This document shows positions 22,201 through 30,965 of a stretch of DNA of 64,000 nucleotides, piece by piece; positions within the stretch are counted from its first letter, which is position 1; each line of letters begins with the position of its first letter. Source of the DNA: Tritrichomonas musculus (Eukaryota > Parabasalia > Tritrichomonadida > Tritrichomonadidae); NCBI GenBank assembly GCA_039105265.1, contig JAPFFF010000066.1:434001-498000 (forward strand). The letters are read 5' to 3'. Under the pieces are notes generated by a model. The model was not told the origin of the DNA and made no database searches. It saw only the letters and a list, made by a program, of their open reading frames with translations. Both the position numbers and the translations under genes were made by a program.

Positions 22201-25200
22201 TTTCATATAATAATGATTTGAAAGCAGTTTCTTTTAAAGGTGAAATTATTGAAAATGATGCGTTTTTACAAACAGGTCTAATTGAATTTAATTTGTCAGA
22301 TAATACAAAAACCATCGGATCTGGCGCTTTTCAATTCTGTCGTTCATTATCGAGTTTTAATATAAACATAGAACAATCAAATCTATCAGAAATCGGACAA
22401 TATGCATTTGCAGAAACCTCAATTACCGAAATAAACATTCCACCAAAAGTTGAAGTAATTCATAAGTTTACGTTCAACGGATGTAGTTTGCTTAAAGAAG
22501 TGAAAATATCGAATGATTCGAAGCTTATCAAAATTGACGATAATTCTTTCTCTGGAGATTTATCGCTTGAAAAAATAAATATACCAAGATCAGTCAGTAT
22601 TCTTTCTCATACAGCATTTATAAACACGCCATCATTAATATCAATCATGACCGAATCGAATGATTACTTTGATGTTTTGAAAAACAATGAAATATATTCA
22701 AAAGATCATAAAAATTTGATTTTCGTTCCTAGAAATCTGAAGCAATTTGAAATAAATAAAGGTTGTTCTGTAGTTCAAAGTGGCGCTTTTTGTGGACCAA
22801 ATCTTGAAAAAATTTCATTTGCTGATAATTCATTAATTTGCTTTGAAAAATGGGCATTTGCACATTCAACTGCTTTGAAAAAAATCGTTATTCCAAATTC
22901 ACTTGAAACAATTGAAAATGAAGCATTTTATGGTTGTCAAAGCCTCGAAGAAGTTGAATTTGTACCAAATTGTCAACTTAAAGAGATTCCAAAGTTCTGT
23001 TTCGCATTTTCTGGACTGAAAAAGATTGATCTTCCTGATTCAATTGAAATAATTAACGGATCAAGTTTTTACATGTGTCAAAACCTTCAAAAAGTTAATT
23101 TACCAAAAGTCAGATACATTGGTGATTCGGCCTTTTCAGAAACGAATATTGAAGAAATAAAATTCCCAGCTTCACTTCAATTTATTGACAATCATGCGTT
23201 TGAAAACACGAAGTCATTGAAAATCGCTGATTTTAGTCAATGCAAAAATATCGAAAACTGGAACATTCCCAGAAATCTTCGTTTTCGTGAATATAAAGCA
23301 CGTCTTAATGCATCTTTTAATCAAAATAAAAACGATTCTGAATTGATTTGTTATGTTCATGAATCCTCATTTTCTGGCTCAAATGTCAAAACATTGAAAT
23401 TCGATTTGACAAAGTATCGATGGTTCCAATTCTTTGACAAATGCACCAAAATAGAAAATTACATTGTTAATAAAAGCATTCATTTACATATGAACAAATT
23501 ACCTTCAAAAAGCACTTTGAGAAGTTCATATGAAATAGCGAAATTAGATTGGATAAACGAAGAATCTTTTATTCCATTTCGTTATTTAAACACATCAAAA
23601 CTTGAAAAAATATTATTAACTGATGACATTAAAATCAGTAATATTCCAAACTGTCTATTTGCATTTTCTTGTTTGGAAGAAATCTCAATTCCAAGCTCAG
23701 TCAAGTCATTGAAAACATCTTCATTTAAAGACTGTTACAACTTAGAAAAAGTGACTTTTTCAAGTAATTGTCAAATAAAGAGAATTGAACGGTTTGCATT
23801 TTATGGATGTAGAAGATTGAAATCATTTTCAATTCCTAATAAAGTTAATGTTATTTCGATGAAAAGCTTTGCTTTCACCGGACTAACTGAAATTGAATTT
23901 CCAAGTTCGATTCAAAAAGTCGATTACATGGCTTTTTACAACTGCACAAATTTAAGTAAAATTATGTTTAATGAAGGATTAAAAGAAATTTCTGATTCTT
24001 CATTCGCAAACAATTATTCATTGGAAGTTATCAATCTTCCTAATTCACTAACAACAATTAAATCATCTGCATTTTATAACTGCCTGAATCTTCATATTGT
24101 GAACACTACTAGTCAAACAAAGCTCAATACAATTGAACAAGGAGCATTTGAAAACACAAAAATTGAAGAATTAAAATTAAATCCAGAAATTGATTTTCAT
24201 TTGGAACAACAAGATGCACCTTATTTAAATAATATTGCATTTCATGAAGGTGATTTGATACATGTCAGAAAACTTGAAGATGGAACGATTTATGATTTAT
24301 CTGGAAAATTAATTTTCGTTCCTAAAAATTTGGAATATTTAAAGATTGATTCACAATGCGAATCACTTGCCAAAAATGTTTTAAGAGGAGCTAAAAAATT
24401 GACAACAATTGAATTCCTGAATAAAAAGCCAATCGAAAAAAGTCAGATTTTTGAACATAATTCAAATAACAATGTCAAAAACATGAAGTTTATGAACTAT
24501 TTTTATATAGAAGGTATATTTAAATCATTAGAAAGTTTAGAATGCATGCCAAATTCGACATCTAATTATATTCGTACTTTTTCATCATGTGAAAGATTGC
24601 AAAAAGTTGTTATTCCATGCAAATGTTATGCAATATCTAAAGGAGCATTCAAAAATTGCATTAATCTTAAAACTGTTGAATTTACACCATATGTTAAATC
24701 GTCCTCTATTGAATATCTCGATATTGAAAATGAAGCATTTTATAACTGTTGTTCTCTTTCATCAATTTTAATTCCTGCTTCAATAAATAAAATTGGCGTG
24801 CGTGCATTCATGAATTGCACCAAATTGAAACGTGTTGAATTTGGCTATAATAAAATGCTATCCAATAACAAAATGATAATTCATTATAATACAAATAATT
24901 CAATCAATCTTAAAAGTATTGAAAACGAAGCATTCAAAAACTGTAATTCACTTGAATCGTTTAGTATTCCTTGTTTTTGCGATAAGGTTGGATCATCGAC
25001 TTTCATGAATTGCACAAACTTGCGTTCAATTAAGTATTATTGTAAAGATACACAAACAATAAGATTTAGAACATTCAAAAATTGTACTTCTTTGACTTAT
25101 TTTGATTTTAAAGTAGATTATGGTGAGAAATCAAAATTTGCTATTGAATCCGAGTCTTTTATGAATTGTTCAGCTTTGAAAAAAATAAATATCGAAGCTA

Positions 25201-25592
25201 ATTATTTGCCAGGCAATTTATTTGATGTAAATACAAAGAAATTACCGAATTATTGCTTTTATTCAAGACAGAAAATACATAAAAAAGCTTTTTGCAACTG
25301 CAAGTCTTTGGTTAGCGCCAGGTTTTTCATTCCAAGTCTTGATGCAATTGGTGAAAAAGCTTTCATGAACTGCTCGTCTTTAAAATCACTGGAAATTAAT
25401 TCTGGCTATTACAGCTTGATGTTAAATAAAAATTTCGATTCAACTGCTTTCATTGGAGTTCCAGATGATTTTAATATTAAGTTGTTCAGAAAACAAAAAA
25501 TTGTTAAAATCTTTCAGAATGTGGTAAAAAATAAAATTAATCAACTAGATGGTGATGATGAGATTAATCATCAAAATGAAGATGATAAATGA
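19203..25592 (+). CDS. giant BspA-like leucine-rich-repeat (LRR_5) protein
   Basis: The first ATG of the open frame is at 19203, giving 2,129 residues. Nearly the whole length is BspA/TpLRR-type repeats of about 23 residues, of the form IGxxAFxxCxxLxxVxFPxSLxxI. Clear runs lie in the middle (YIGDSAFSETNIEEIKFPAS) and at the C-terminal end (IENEAFYNCCSLSSILIPAS). A lysine/glutamate-rich insert (EEEEMEEKEERLNRKNK) sits near residue 220. The C-terminus is acidic and ends in EDDK. I see no signal peptide and no membrane span, although trichomonad BspA proteins are often surface-associated. Family roles include binding to host extracellular matrix and other cells. For this member an intracellular scaffold is equally possible. 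Confidence 0.92.
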   Translation: MEQKDEEIKPCEPKFIETCSNVMLPFSQADFDKVEKIDKHFFSDIKQYYIYEINFSKNSNLEYIDNNSFSSLNLYSINLPGDLLVLFPETLKGCDCLRQINFIKNSNNYSHFEIICDEAFKDTKIESLVLPDNIQEIGSKCFPECFKQIEFEKGAPKLHKIGNFCFYNTQIKSFNMPLNILPFVQAKKCFSKCQNLNTINFDYYVNENTPFKNFAEEEEMEEKEERLNRKNKFKDQIQKLRTYNEKVAENEKDVFQISQDLARCFMLSQINIKKITVLSSNLNYFYFFNTPNLISIEIPKSDNAQLIKENGCLYSKDMKKLIVAERNIKNVYICSCTKIIGRSCFKKCQQLIELTFSDDLKNCIIDKKAFFMSGINQLYIPQGIKRLKSSCFERCSNLNELNFSDRESITEIEENVFKCTGIESVNIPSYITLIGNYSFQACKKLRNVTINSKYLHPLTEIYSTAFYECFNLERFESETNLSIIIKTSNNDFYNNSLIEIPNTEINQSFIKDILVNNNIIFECFVTINNKIFTKIKDNQIINYRFENAFSKYVEYKPIEFIDDVYYSNFRENIVGCDISVESLNVLNETLFIYSEAFRYSNLKKIDFEIGSKLKEIGKYAFSNLQIEYISIPNSVVKIDDSAFQDCRLLKHVNFTLKSQLNSIGKSAFEKTAIEIILFPSTLESIGEYAFFECSKLKTVHNFSKKIYFGMKSFSHSAIEKIIFPPKAVFSESSFEGCMELKTIKFNEKPIDVVFESFSFGFSGLESIHIEDNNGNIVFHDNVFSFCPNLKKVFLNLRIYGDFVDCIKFSPNIETVEIKLVKASWPLYDYEDIIKFIKSTKISKLDFDITYSKADSNLNIHLEHNSYVYKNELCYANLIDNKSLFINDNINDTLIVPSMAKKLNYFNAVPFIKKIQWSQNCIVDDLGEPGFFSYYYLVEITIPKFVTKISPHLFENCHYLKTVEFENGSQLIEIGEYAFSNTRVDQVMLPETVQIIRQSAFSYNNDLKAVSFKGEIIENDAFLQTGLIEFNLSDNTKTIGSGAFQFCRSLSSFNINIEQSNLSEIGQYAFAETSITEINIPPKVEVIHKFTFNGCSLLKEVKISNDSKLIKIDDNSFSGDLSLEKINIPRSVSILSHTAFINTPSLISIMTESNDYFDVLKNNEIYSKDHKNLIFVPRNLKQFEINKGCSVVQSGAFCGPNLEKISFADNSLICFEKWAFAHSTALKKIVIPNSLETIENEAFYGCQSLEEVEFVPNCQLKEIPKFCFAFSGLKKIDLPDSIEIINGSSFYMCQNLQKVNLPKVRYIGDSAFSETNIEEIKFPASLQFIDNHAFENTKSLKIADFSQCKNIENWNIPRNLRFREYKARLNASFNQNKNDSELICYVHESSFSGSNVKTLKFDLTKYRWFQFFDKCTKIENYIVNKSIHLHMNKLPSKSTLRSSYEIAKLDWINEESFIPFRYLNTSKLEKILLTDDIKISNIPNCLFAFSCLEEISIPSSVKSLKTSSFKDCYNLEKVTFSSNCQIKRIERFAFYGCRRLKSFSIPNKVNVISMKSFAFTGLTEIEFPSSIQKVDYMAFYNCTNLSKIMFNEGLKEISDSSFANNYSLEVINLPNSLTTIKSSAFYNCLNLHIVNTTSQTKLNTIEQGAFENTKIEELKLNPEIDFHLEQQDAPYLNNIAFHEGDLIHVRKLEDGTIYDLSGKLIFVPKNLEYLKIDSQCESLAKNVLRGAKKLTTIEFLNKKPIEKSQIFEHNSNNNVKNMKFMNYFYIEGIFKSLESLECMPNSTSNYIRTFSSCERLQKVVIPCKCYAISKGAFKNCINLKTVEFTPYVKSSSIEYLDIENEAFYNCCSLSSILIPASINKIGVRAFMNCTKLKRVEFGYNKMLSNNKMIIHYNTNNSINLKSIENEAFKNCNSLESFSIPCFCDKVGSSTFMNCTNLRSIKYYCKDTQTIRFRTFKNCTSLTYFDFKVDYGEKSKFAIESESFMNCSALKKINIEANYLPGNLFDVNTKKLPNYCFYSRQKIHKKAFCNCKSLVSARFFIPSLDAIGEKAFMNCSSLKSLEINSGYYSLMLNKNFDSTAFIGVPDDFNIKLFRKQKIVKIFQNVVKNKINQLDGDDEINHQNEDDK

Positions 25593-26080
25593 CGATTTTT
25601 TATAATTTTCTTAAGCTATTTATATTTACATTGATTTGGTATTGAACAAATTATAAATAAAACTATGCTATATTTTTAGATATAAATCTAACTTTTTCAA
25701 AAAAGAATATCTCATTAAATTTTTTTTTTTAAAGTGACAGATTTCTTGTTTTTTTCTTTATAAATTTTTGGAAAAAAATGAGATTATCAAAGGGTTTCCC
25801 AGGAAAGAATCTTTTTTTATAAAAATATTGGTAATAATGATATGAAAAATCAATTGAAAGTTTTTTTATATAAAAAATTATCTCCATTATTTAATTTGTT
25901 TTTATAAATAAATAATATTTTAACCGAATATTGATTATAAGTGCTATTTTTTTTCAAAAAATGATCGGAAAAATTAATTAATTTTGTGAAAATTCTCCCC
26001 AACACCTTTTCAATTTTTCAGAAAAAAATGTATCAAAAAGTTCTCAGCAATCTTTTCACAATTTTATCTCACTTTTTACA
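25593..26080. other. intergenic between BspA-like gene and CPDRCGHA gene
   Basis: AT-rich with poly-T/A runs. No gene is seen. The right end carries the initiator of the next gene. Confidence 0.5.
26069..26076 (+). promoter_or_regulatory. initiator (Inr) of the CPDRCGHA gene
   Basis: TCACTTTT fits TCA(+1)YWYT, with the presumed first transcribed base at 26071, ten bases before the ATG. This supports the chosen start. Confidence 0.6.
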
Positions 26081-26455
26081 ATGGCTAGAACAGCAGATGT
26101 TTTATGCATCAACGAAGTAAAGGCAACATTCGAAAAAGTTGAACATAGACCTTGCATGTTTAGAACCTCATTGTGCCCAGACCGTTGCGGCCATGCAACA
26201 GATTATGCAATCTTTAAAGTTGACGAATACTTGAAATATGAAAAACCAGGCAAATATGGTGATGATAAAACAGATGTATTTCACTGGGACTTAAAACCAT
26301 CAGCTGATTCCAATAAGCTTCATCCAGAATATCTTGAAATCGTGAAAAATTTACAACCAGGACAGAAGGTCAAAATAAATTGGACTCATTTTTATGTTCA
26401 TGAAAATGGATCTTCTTTCCCAGAACGTTCAGTAACTTTCTTCGAAAAAATTTAA
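26081..26455 (+). CDS. small conserved-looking protein with CPDRCGHA motif, function unknown
   Basis: 124 residues from ATG to TAA, with TAAA at the stop. I cannot name the family with confidence. It has a cysteine/histidine cluster CMFRTSLCPDRCGHATDY (residues 25-42) that could hold a metal. This is followed by strand-like segments (AIFKVDEYLKYEKPGKYGDD, GQKVKINWTHFYVHENGSS) and the end PERSVTFFEKI. Base composition is clearly more GC-rich than the flanks, and codon use is orderly, so I regard it as a real expressed gene. No signal peptide is present. A small OB- or beta-barrel-like metal protein is only a guess. Confidence 0.8.
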   Translation: MARTADVLCINEVKATFEKVEHRPCMFRTSLCPDRCGHATDYAIFKVDEYLKYEKPGKYGDDKTDVFHWDLKPSADSNKLHPEYLEIVKNLQPGQKVKINWTHFYVHENGSSFPERSVTFFEKI

Positions 26456-26714
26456 ATTACTAAACTAATACTCTATAAATTAAGTTTTATTATATATATA
26501 AATTTCATTTTTTAAAATGCATTTTGATGTTATTGATACCAAATTCACCCAGAAATATTAAGTTCTTTATAAATGATCGAAATCTAAAAAAGTTGTTAAT
26601 CAAGAAGTCATTTAAAATTGATTGAAAGAAAATTTTTTGCAAAACATGCTGAATTGTAAAACGCTGTGAGTCAAATTTGTCATTTCATCTATTGATTCAA
26701 GAAATGAAATTTAT

Positions 26715-26722
26715 AAAAAAAA
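26715..26722 (-). terminator. RNA polymerase III terminator of tRNA-Pro(AGG)
   Basis: Eight T in a row on the minus strand, starting three bases beyond the discriminator base. Confidence 0.8.
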
Positions 26723-26724
26723 TG

Positions 26725-26796
26725 GGGGCAATCCGGGAATTGGACCCGGGACCTCACGCACCCTAAGCGTGAATCATACCACTAGACTAATTGCCC
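26725..26796 (-). tRNA. tRNA-Pro (anticodon AGG)
   Basis: On the minus strand the acceptor stem GGGCAAT pairs perfectly with ATTGCCC. The anticodon stem CACGC/GCGTG closes TTAGGGT, giving AGG (inosine at the wobble base is likely after editing). The D arm GTCTAGTGGTATGAT is the same as in the tRNA at 876-947, and the T arm has GGTCCAATTCC. It is 72 nt, without intron or encoded CCA. With the UGG gene it covers the proline codons. Confidence 0.96.
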
Positions 26797-27572
26797 TGTT
26801 GTTTATACCAATACAAATCATCAAATTTCTTTTGTAATATTTAGAATTGAAGGAAAAATTTATTAAATATATGTGATATTCCTATTCGTAAATAAATAAA
26901 AACAATTGATTTTTGACATTTCAATTTTTTTTTTTAATTTTTATAAACTCAATTTTACTATAAAAATCAAGACAAAATAAAACGACAATATTTAATGATT
27001 TCCTGAAAAATATCATATAGAAAATGCATATGACATGATTCCACAAGTAACACATGTCTCATTTTTGTGAGTTGTGATTTTATTTGAAAAAGTTTGACTT
27101 CATTTTATGTGTCTTATTTTTTATTAGGAAAATTTGAAAAACTTTTTCACAAAAAGATTGCGAACAACCGTATAGCTGTCATCACGTGATGTGAAAAATA
27201 TTGAATTAAAAACAAAAATTTTATAACTTTTTCATTAAAAAGCATAGAAATATTTTGCATTTAAATAGTAGTTTTTTTTTTCACTTCATGTGATTTCTCA
27301 CAAAAAGTGGGTTTAAAAGAAAAATGACCACCTAAATTACCAAAAAAATGGCTCTAATCTCCGTAATTTTGGGAAGCCACCTCTCTTTTAAATTACTTCT
27401 TTGAGTGAACTAGGATGCATTCTTGGAGTTTGAGGCGTAAAACTATCTCCAATGCAAGCAAACTAAGAAATTCCAAGTAGCATTTTGTTGATTACGTTTT
27501 AATATTTTATTTTACCTTAAGGTGAATATTATCTTTCAAAAAAAGTTTCACATCATGCGATTTCGGCTATAA
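26797..27572. other. intergenic with weak inverted motif pair
   Basis: No gene is visible. ATCACGTGATGTGAAA near 27181 and its approximate mirror TTTCACATCATGCGAT near 27546 could be the worn ends of a small element of about 370 bp. The similarity is short and I give it little weight. Confidence 0.35.
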
Positions 27573-28046
27573 TTATAAATATATATTACCTACAGAAATA
27601 GCATGGAAAACTGTGTCATATCCTTCATCTTTATTCGAACTTCCGCCTTTCTTCTTCTTCTCACAACTTCCTCCTCGCCCACAACGAGATATTTCTTTCT
27701 CAGGTGCTGTAAACATATAATTACAATTAGGATCACATCAAACGATAGCATAATTGCCAACATAAACTTTTTCTCTGGCCTCTATATAAACTCTTGATAA
27801 ACGCTTGTTGTTTTGAAATGCTCTTTCATCAACATAAACAGTTCCATAAACTCTTAAATCAATCTCATTTAGACTTTCACATCCTTTAAATGCTTCTTTC
27901 TCAAATGTAATCGTTCTTCCTTCAGGAACTTCTTGACTTTCGATTTTTTTTAATCTCTAATTTTCGAATATATGAATTACTAAAAGAACCAGCTTCAAAT
28001 GTTATATTTTCATTAGTTCTTATTAGAAAATATTGGATTCTAGTTT
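27573..28046 (-). pseudogene. BspA-like LRR gene remnant (C-terminal end)
   Basis: On the minus strand the frame reads TFEKEAFKGCESLNEIDLRV and YVDERAFQNNKRLSRVYIEA, which are typical TpLRR repeats. A Cys/Lys-rich tail (EISRCGRGGSCEKKKGGSS) follows and ends at a stop at 27573. An in-frame TGA lies after YVGNYAIV, a frame change occurs in the A run near 27950, and more stops follow upstream (NENITFEAGSFSNSYIRKLE). No start is found. It is a decayed C-terminal piece of a BspA-like gene, unrelated in detail to the intact gene at 19.2 kb. Confidence 0.7.
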
Positions 28047-28248
28047 ATGTAGTGAAAGATGAACAAAATGAAATGACACCAAAAATTTATCAATTATTTG
28101 AAGAGAAATTAAAAGAATTTTTTTCAATGTTACCATTCAATAATCTAAAATATCTTTTGTTTTTTTAAAAAGAGTAAAAAGTTATAAAACAAGAATAATA
28201 AAGGCTTCTATTTATCTATATATAAATATTATAAATCTATTAAAAATC

Positions 28249-29610
28249 TTATAAACAATTGTTGTTCAATTCATTTTCATTTTGACTTTCAACCGAAGCA
28301 ACTTTTTCAATGAAACTATCCACTTTTTTGTCATCCTTTGTGATTGAGCCCGAGTGCATTTTCTTTGTGAACTTGACAAATTCCATCCAAGTTTTATGAT
28401 CTTTCATTAATTTCTTAGTCATTCTCAAGAAAGTGAATTCTTTCAGTCCTTTTGATGCCCACTTCAAGATCTGGTTGTAAGCGTCCCAGTCGTAGCTTTC
28501 GATTGCATTTTCGCCCTCAAAATTGAGGTTGTATTTGGCAGCAATCTTGAAGACGTCGCTTACTAAACCTTCAGGATCAGAGTTGCAATCTTTATCTTTT
28601 CCTTTCATTTCGAGACATGTGAAACAAAAATCGACTTCATTTTCTTTGAACATCTTGGCAATTTCAGAATAACCGTCATTTCCATTCGTATTGTAATAGC
28701 CGGCCGTTGCTTCCGAGCATCTTGATTCGTGCAAATATTGCCAATGAATTCCTGCAACTTTTCCAGATAAATGCGAACTTGGGAATACTTCTCGTGCTAT
28801 TTTTAGTACATTTCGACCGTGTTCAATGAGTTTTTGTGAATACCAATTCAAAAAAAATTTGCCATAATCTGATTTGTATCCAGTTTGCCAAAATGTCGGC
28901 CCTCCTGGTAATTCATTGTAGCTGTCTCCTGTATCACTTGGTGGCGATGTCCAATCTGAATGTCCGGCTTCTTTTGCATCTTTTTCAAACATCATTAAAA
29001 ACTCATCATCATAACATTGAAAAGAACCGCTTGCTGGATACTCCCATCGTGATAGAAGGTAGGATGGATAACGAAGTTCACCACATGGACCAAGACCAAC
29101 TTCAATTTTTGAAATTATATTAGATGAAATATATTTTTGAAAATGCTGTTTAAAGCTGATCATGAAATCTCTGTACATTTCAAGTGGTGTCCTTTCTCCA
29201 AGTTTAACTGAATCATATGAAAATGAAATATATTCATCATTGATTTGATTAAATTTGTCAACAAAGTATGGCTTGATTTTATTTTCAAATACAAATTTTG
29301 GAAGTGGAATGTTGGCTGTATCTCCAATATTTCCACTGCATTGATGAAAGCTTAAGACTGGAACGATTTTTAAATCTGATTTCTTCATTACTTTGAATAT
29401 TTTATCGTATCCTTCCCATTGGTAATTTTTGGGCGTTTTTTCAACTAGACCCCACCAAACATCGATCATAACTCCATCAATTCCTCCTTCTTTTAATTGC
29501 TTGCACCATTTGGTGAACGTTTGTATGTATGAAGGTTTTCCTTCTTCATCAATTATATCGAGTGGCGCCATGACATAAACATCACATCTGTTTTCTGTTC
29601 TTGCCTTCAT
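28249..29610 (-). CDS. beta-amylase (glycoside hydrolase family 14)
   Basis: 453 residues starting at the ATG at 29610. GH14 landmarks are all present: GIDGVMIDVWWGLVE (near 40), VPVLSFHQCSGNIGD containing the mobile loop, GLGPCGELRYPSY with the proton-donor glutamate (about E178), and FCFTCLEM with the second catalytic glutamate (about E334). The enzyme removes maltose from the non-reducing ends of alpha-1,4-glucans such as glycogen or starch. No signal peptide is obvious at the N-terminus (MKARTENRCDVYVMAPLD), so it may act on internal glycogen or leave by a non-classical path. GH14 is mainly a plant and bacterial family, but trichomonads are known to carry it. The length fits the catalytic domain alone, with no starch-binding module. 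Confidence 0.95.
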   Translation of the reverse strand: MKARTENRCDVYVMAPLDIIDEEGKPSYIQTFTKWCKQLKEGGIDGVMIDVWWGLVEKTPKNYQWEGYDKIFKVMKKSDLKIVPVLSFHQCSGNIGDTANIPLPKFVFENKIKPYFVDKFNQINDEYISFSYDSVKLGERTPLEMYRDFMISFKQHFQKYISSNIISKIEVGLGPCGELRYPSYLLSRWEYPASGSFQCYDDEFLMMFEKDAKEAGHSDWTSPPSDTGDSYNELPGGPTFWQTGYKSDYGKFFLNWYSQKLIEHGRNVLKIAREVFPSSHLSGKVAGIHWQYLHESRCSEATAGYYNTNGNDGYSEIAKMFKENEVDFCFTCLEMKGKDKDCNSDPEGLVSDVFKIAAKYNLNFEGENAIESYDWDAYNQILKWASKGLKEFTFLRMTKKLMKDHKTWMEFVKFTKKMHSGSITKDDKKVDSFIEKVASVESQNENELNNNCL

Positions 29611-29619
29611 TTGGAATGA
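29611..29619 (-). promoter_or_regulatory. initiator (Inr) of the beta-amylase gene
   Basis: TCATTCCA on the minus strand matches TCAYWYTM at seven of eight positions, with the first base about six nucleotides before the ATG. Confidence 0.5.
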
Positions 29620-30667
29620 ATTATTAAAAATGAATTGCTTGCTCCCATTTTTTATATTTATTATTATTTATTTTATATGTTCATTCAATGATAAAATAAA
29701 TTAAAAATTCAATGGTTTTTATAAGCCAGTTGAATACAAAGTGACCAACGTTCCTCTGAATTTTGATTTATGATTGGTCAAAATTAATTCAATTTAAAAT
29801 AATAATCTCAATTGTTTTGAAGTAAAGTTTACATGAATAAAATAATAATAATTAGGTATTCAACATTCTTTTTTCTTTTCTCAAATAATAAATTGATTTA
29901 CAACTAAATATCATTATCTAGAATTTGAATCTGAAAAATTGAATTCAAAGTTATCGATATTCTCTCAAATTTAAGAAATTAATTAAAAATGCATAATAAA
30001 TTTTTGTTTCATTCAAAAGAGGTATTCATGTGAAGTGAAAACTCGTTATTTGATTTTTTTATTTTTATTTTGATTGAATGAATATTTAATCTTATGAAAA
30101 AAATATTAAGATTATTTACTTCTATATATCCAATACTGACTCTTGTCATATTTGGTTTTAATGGATGTTGAGAATTTAAAAACCATTAAAAAAATAATGT
30201 TTCGTCTATATCTCGAGTCAAATAAAATATTTATGAATTACAAATCAATAATAATATTTTATATTTTATTTATAAAATATATTATCTGCTGTATTTCCAA
30301 TTTATTAGCCGTTTTTAGATTTAAATACAAATTTACCAAAAAGATTTAAGAAAATGACTTATTTCTCAATTGATTTACGAAATAATTATACACTAATTGT
30401 ACGATATAATAATAATAAATATTTAAATAAATTTTATTATGTAAATAAGTTACTTTATACTCTCATTTTAAAGAAAAATGTAATTAATATTTTGCATTAT
30501 TTTGAATTATTTTTCATCGTATTTTTGTACGTTATTATTTTTAGTGACGTGAGATGAAGTTAATAGTGAAGTAATTCACTATTGAAAGAAAAAATAATAT
30601 TTTGCGTAATTCTAGAATTACTAATTGAAAGAAAAAAAATAAGAGAAAAAAATAATCTTGCAAAATT
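29620..30667. other. intergenic, holding a dispersed repeat
   Basis: No gene is supported. It contains the 210-bp repeat at 30273-30482. Near 30610-30660 there is a partial repeat of the inner part of the palindromic element that follows (ACTAATTGAAAGAAAAAA). Confidence 0.5.
30273..30482 (+). repeat. dispersed repeat, copy 1 (about 210 bp)
   Basis: It matches 54404-54610 in the opposite orientation with few differences, from TAAAATATATTATCTGC to AAGAAAAATGTA. Weaker likeness (ATCGTATTTTT) continues to the right after a gap. It contains small open frames in both copies, none convincing as protein. It is probably part of an unclassified element. Confidence 0.8.
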
Positions 30668-30965
30668 TTGCAAGAGAGATTGTGCCTCAGCTTTTTGAGA
30701 GAACTAATTGAAAGAAAAAATAAGAGAAAAATGGAGAATAATATTTTGAGAATATTTATGTAAATAAAAAAATTGATGCATCTTTTTATATTTTCACATA
30801 ATTTTTACCGAGACTTACATCAAAAGGAAGGATCGGTAAAAATTTCGTAAAATAAAAAGATGCATTTTATTAACATGAATAGTCTCAGTAAATATTATTC
30901 TACATTTTCTTCTTATTTTTTTCTATTGGTTCTCTCAAAAAGCTGAGGTACAATCTCTCATGCAA
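30668..30965 (-). mobile_element. palindromic miniature element (hairpin MITE), copy 1
   Basis: A 298-bp near-palindrome with ends TTGCAAGAGAGATTGTGCC and its mirror. The arms run to a short centre at ACATCAAAAGGAAGGATC. It is the same family as 39652-39950 but in the opposite orientation. The flanks show only a doubtful, degraded direct repeat (AATCTTGCAAAATT against ATTCTTGAAAAATATT). It has no coding capacity. Confidence 0.85.

Noticed and set aside
27180-27565. A small element bounded by ATCACGTGATGTGAAA and its mirror
   Set aside because: The match is about 14 of 16 bases, with no flanking duplication and no second copy in the window. It could be chance in AT-rich DNA.
28010-28167. Plus-strand frame ending VKDEQNEMTPKIYQLFEEKL and FFSMLPFNNLKYLLFF
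   Set aside because: Half of it is antisense to the BspA remnant, no start is present and no family is recognised. The last 40 codons look protein-like but are too short to call.
30143-30557. Two small open frames covering the dispersed repeat
   Set aside because: The first lacks an ATG start. Both are low-complexity, and the related copy at 54.4 kb does not favour either frame.
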